A stretch of 5,620 bases of DNA, taken from an uncultured Lachnospiraceae bacterium. GTDB lineage: Bacteria > Bacillota > Clostridia > Lachnospirales > Lachnospiraceae. The position numbers and the translations under genes are program-made. Positions 5,506 to 5,620 of this stretch are shown here, one piece after another; within the stretch, counting starts at the first letter, position 1, and the number at the start of each line of letters is the position of its first letter. The stretch spans positions 1 to 5,620 of the forward strand of contig CAJOLO010000122.1 of the NCBI GenBank assembly GCA_905235345.1, in the 5' to 3' direction. The notes beneath the pieces are model-generated. The model was not told the DNA's origin and did no database searches. It was given only the letters and a program-made list of their open reading frames with translations.

Positions 5506-5620
5506 CTATATCCGCATACGCGACATATTGTAAAATGCCAGCACTGCATTTAACACGAGAATAATTCCGATAATACGAACGATCATATTGGGAATATCTA
5601 ACGGATTAGCTATTACAAAT
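5506..5620 (-). CDS. 3' end of a membrane-protein gene (possibly DUF308/HdeD-like), truncated by the window edge
   Basis: Only the last 37 codons are inside the window; the gene continues past 5620 and ends at a TAG (5508-5506 on the minus strand). The peptide contains 'NPLDIPNMIVRI', then a hydrophobic run 'IGIILVLNAVLAFY' that would make a final transmembrane helix, and ends in a short basic tail 'NMSRMRI', expected on the cytoplasmic side. This pattern fits the end of DUF308/HdeD-type multi-span membrane proteins, but so little is visible that the family call is tentative. Coding status is supported by the open frame to the edge, the coherent membrane-helix composition and a hairpin terminator placed just after the stop. 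It converges on proS. Confidence 0.7.
   Translation of the reverse strand, partial: FVIANPLDIPNMIVRIIGIILVLNAVLAFYNMSRMRI

Overview
The window looks like chromosomal DNA from a low-GC Firmicute, most likely a Lachnospiraceae-type Clostridium relative. This is inferred from the AT-rich intergenic DNA, the strong AAGGAG-like ribosome binding sites, near-consensus sigma-A promoters, the short ('type 3', archaeal/eukaryote-like) prolyl-tRNA synthetase common in Clostridia, and an AAA-ATPase-like/PD-(D/E)XK protein family that is very common in gut Clostridia and Bacteroides. No taxonomic marker is present, so this placement is an inference.

Layout. Positions 80-1669 (+) encode a 529-residue AAA-ATPase-like protein with a C-terminal PD-(D/E)XK nuclease-like domain. 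Positions 1813-2859 (+) encode an unrelated 348-residue P-loop ATPase with a probable C-terminal winged helix. The two are 143 bp apart, and the second has its own TTGACA -35 box, so they are neighbours but not clearly one operon. Positions 2860-3520 form a 661-bp gap that is rich in structure. It holds a start-less open frame that may be a gene remnant (2873-3058), an 80-bp palindrome in perfect register (3069-3148), a possible 31-codon ORF (3154-3249), a sigma-A promoter (3262-3290), a GC-rich segment with competing hairpins (about 3320-3455) and a second sigma-A promoter (3460-3487). Positions 3521-4954 (+) encode prolyl-tRNA synthetase (proS), followed by a clear intrinsic terminator (4982-5025). 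Positions 5075-5284 hold a MITE-like element with 28-bp terminal inverted repeats and a GC-rich core that can fold in two exclusive ways. Next to it lies a 19-bp dyad inside a segment bounded by ACTATA direct repeats. After a nearly featureless stretch (5319-5430) there is a hairpin terminator. The 3' end (37 codons) of a minus-strand membrane-protein gene then runs off the window at 5620.

How the parts relate. proS is the only housekeeping gene and appears to be transcribed alone, from one promoter just upstream and possibly a second one beyond the GC-rich segment. I found no T-box. The two ATPase genes are accessory in character and of unproven function. The convergent ends of proS and the minus-strand gene enclose the MITE-like element, a typical tolerated insertion site. 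Nothing here proves a new system. The best leads are the two structured elements flanking proS and the ATPase pair.
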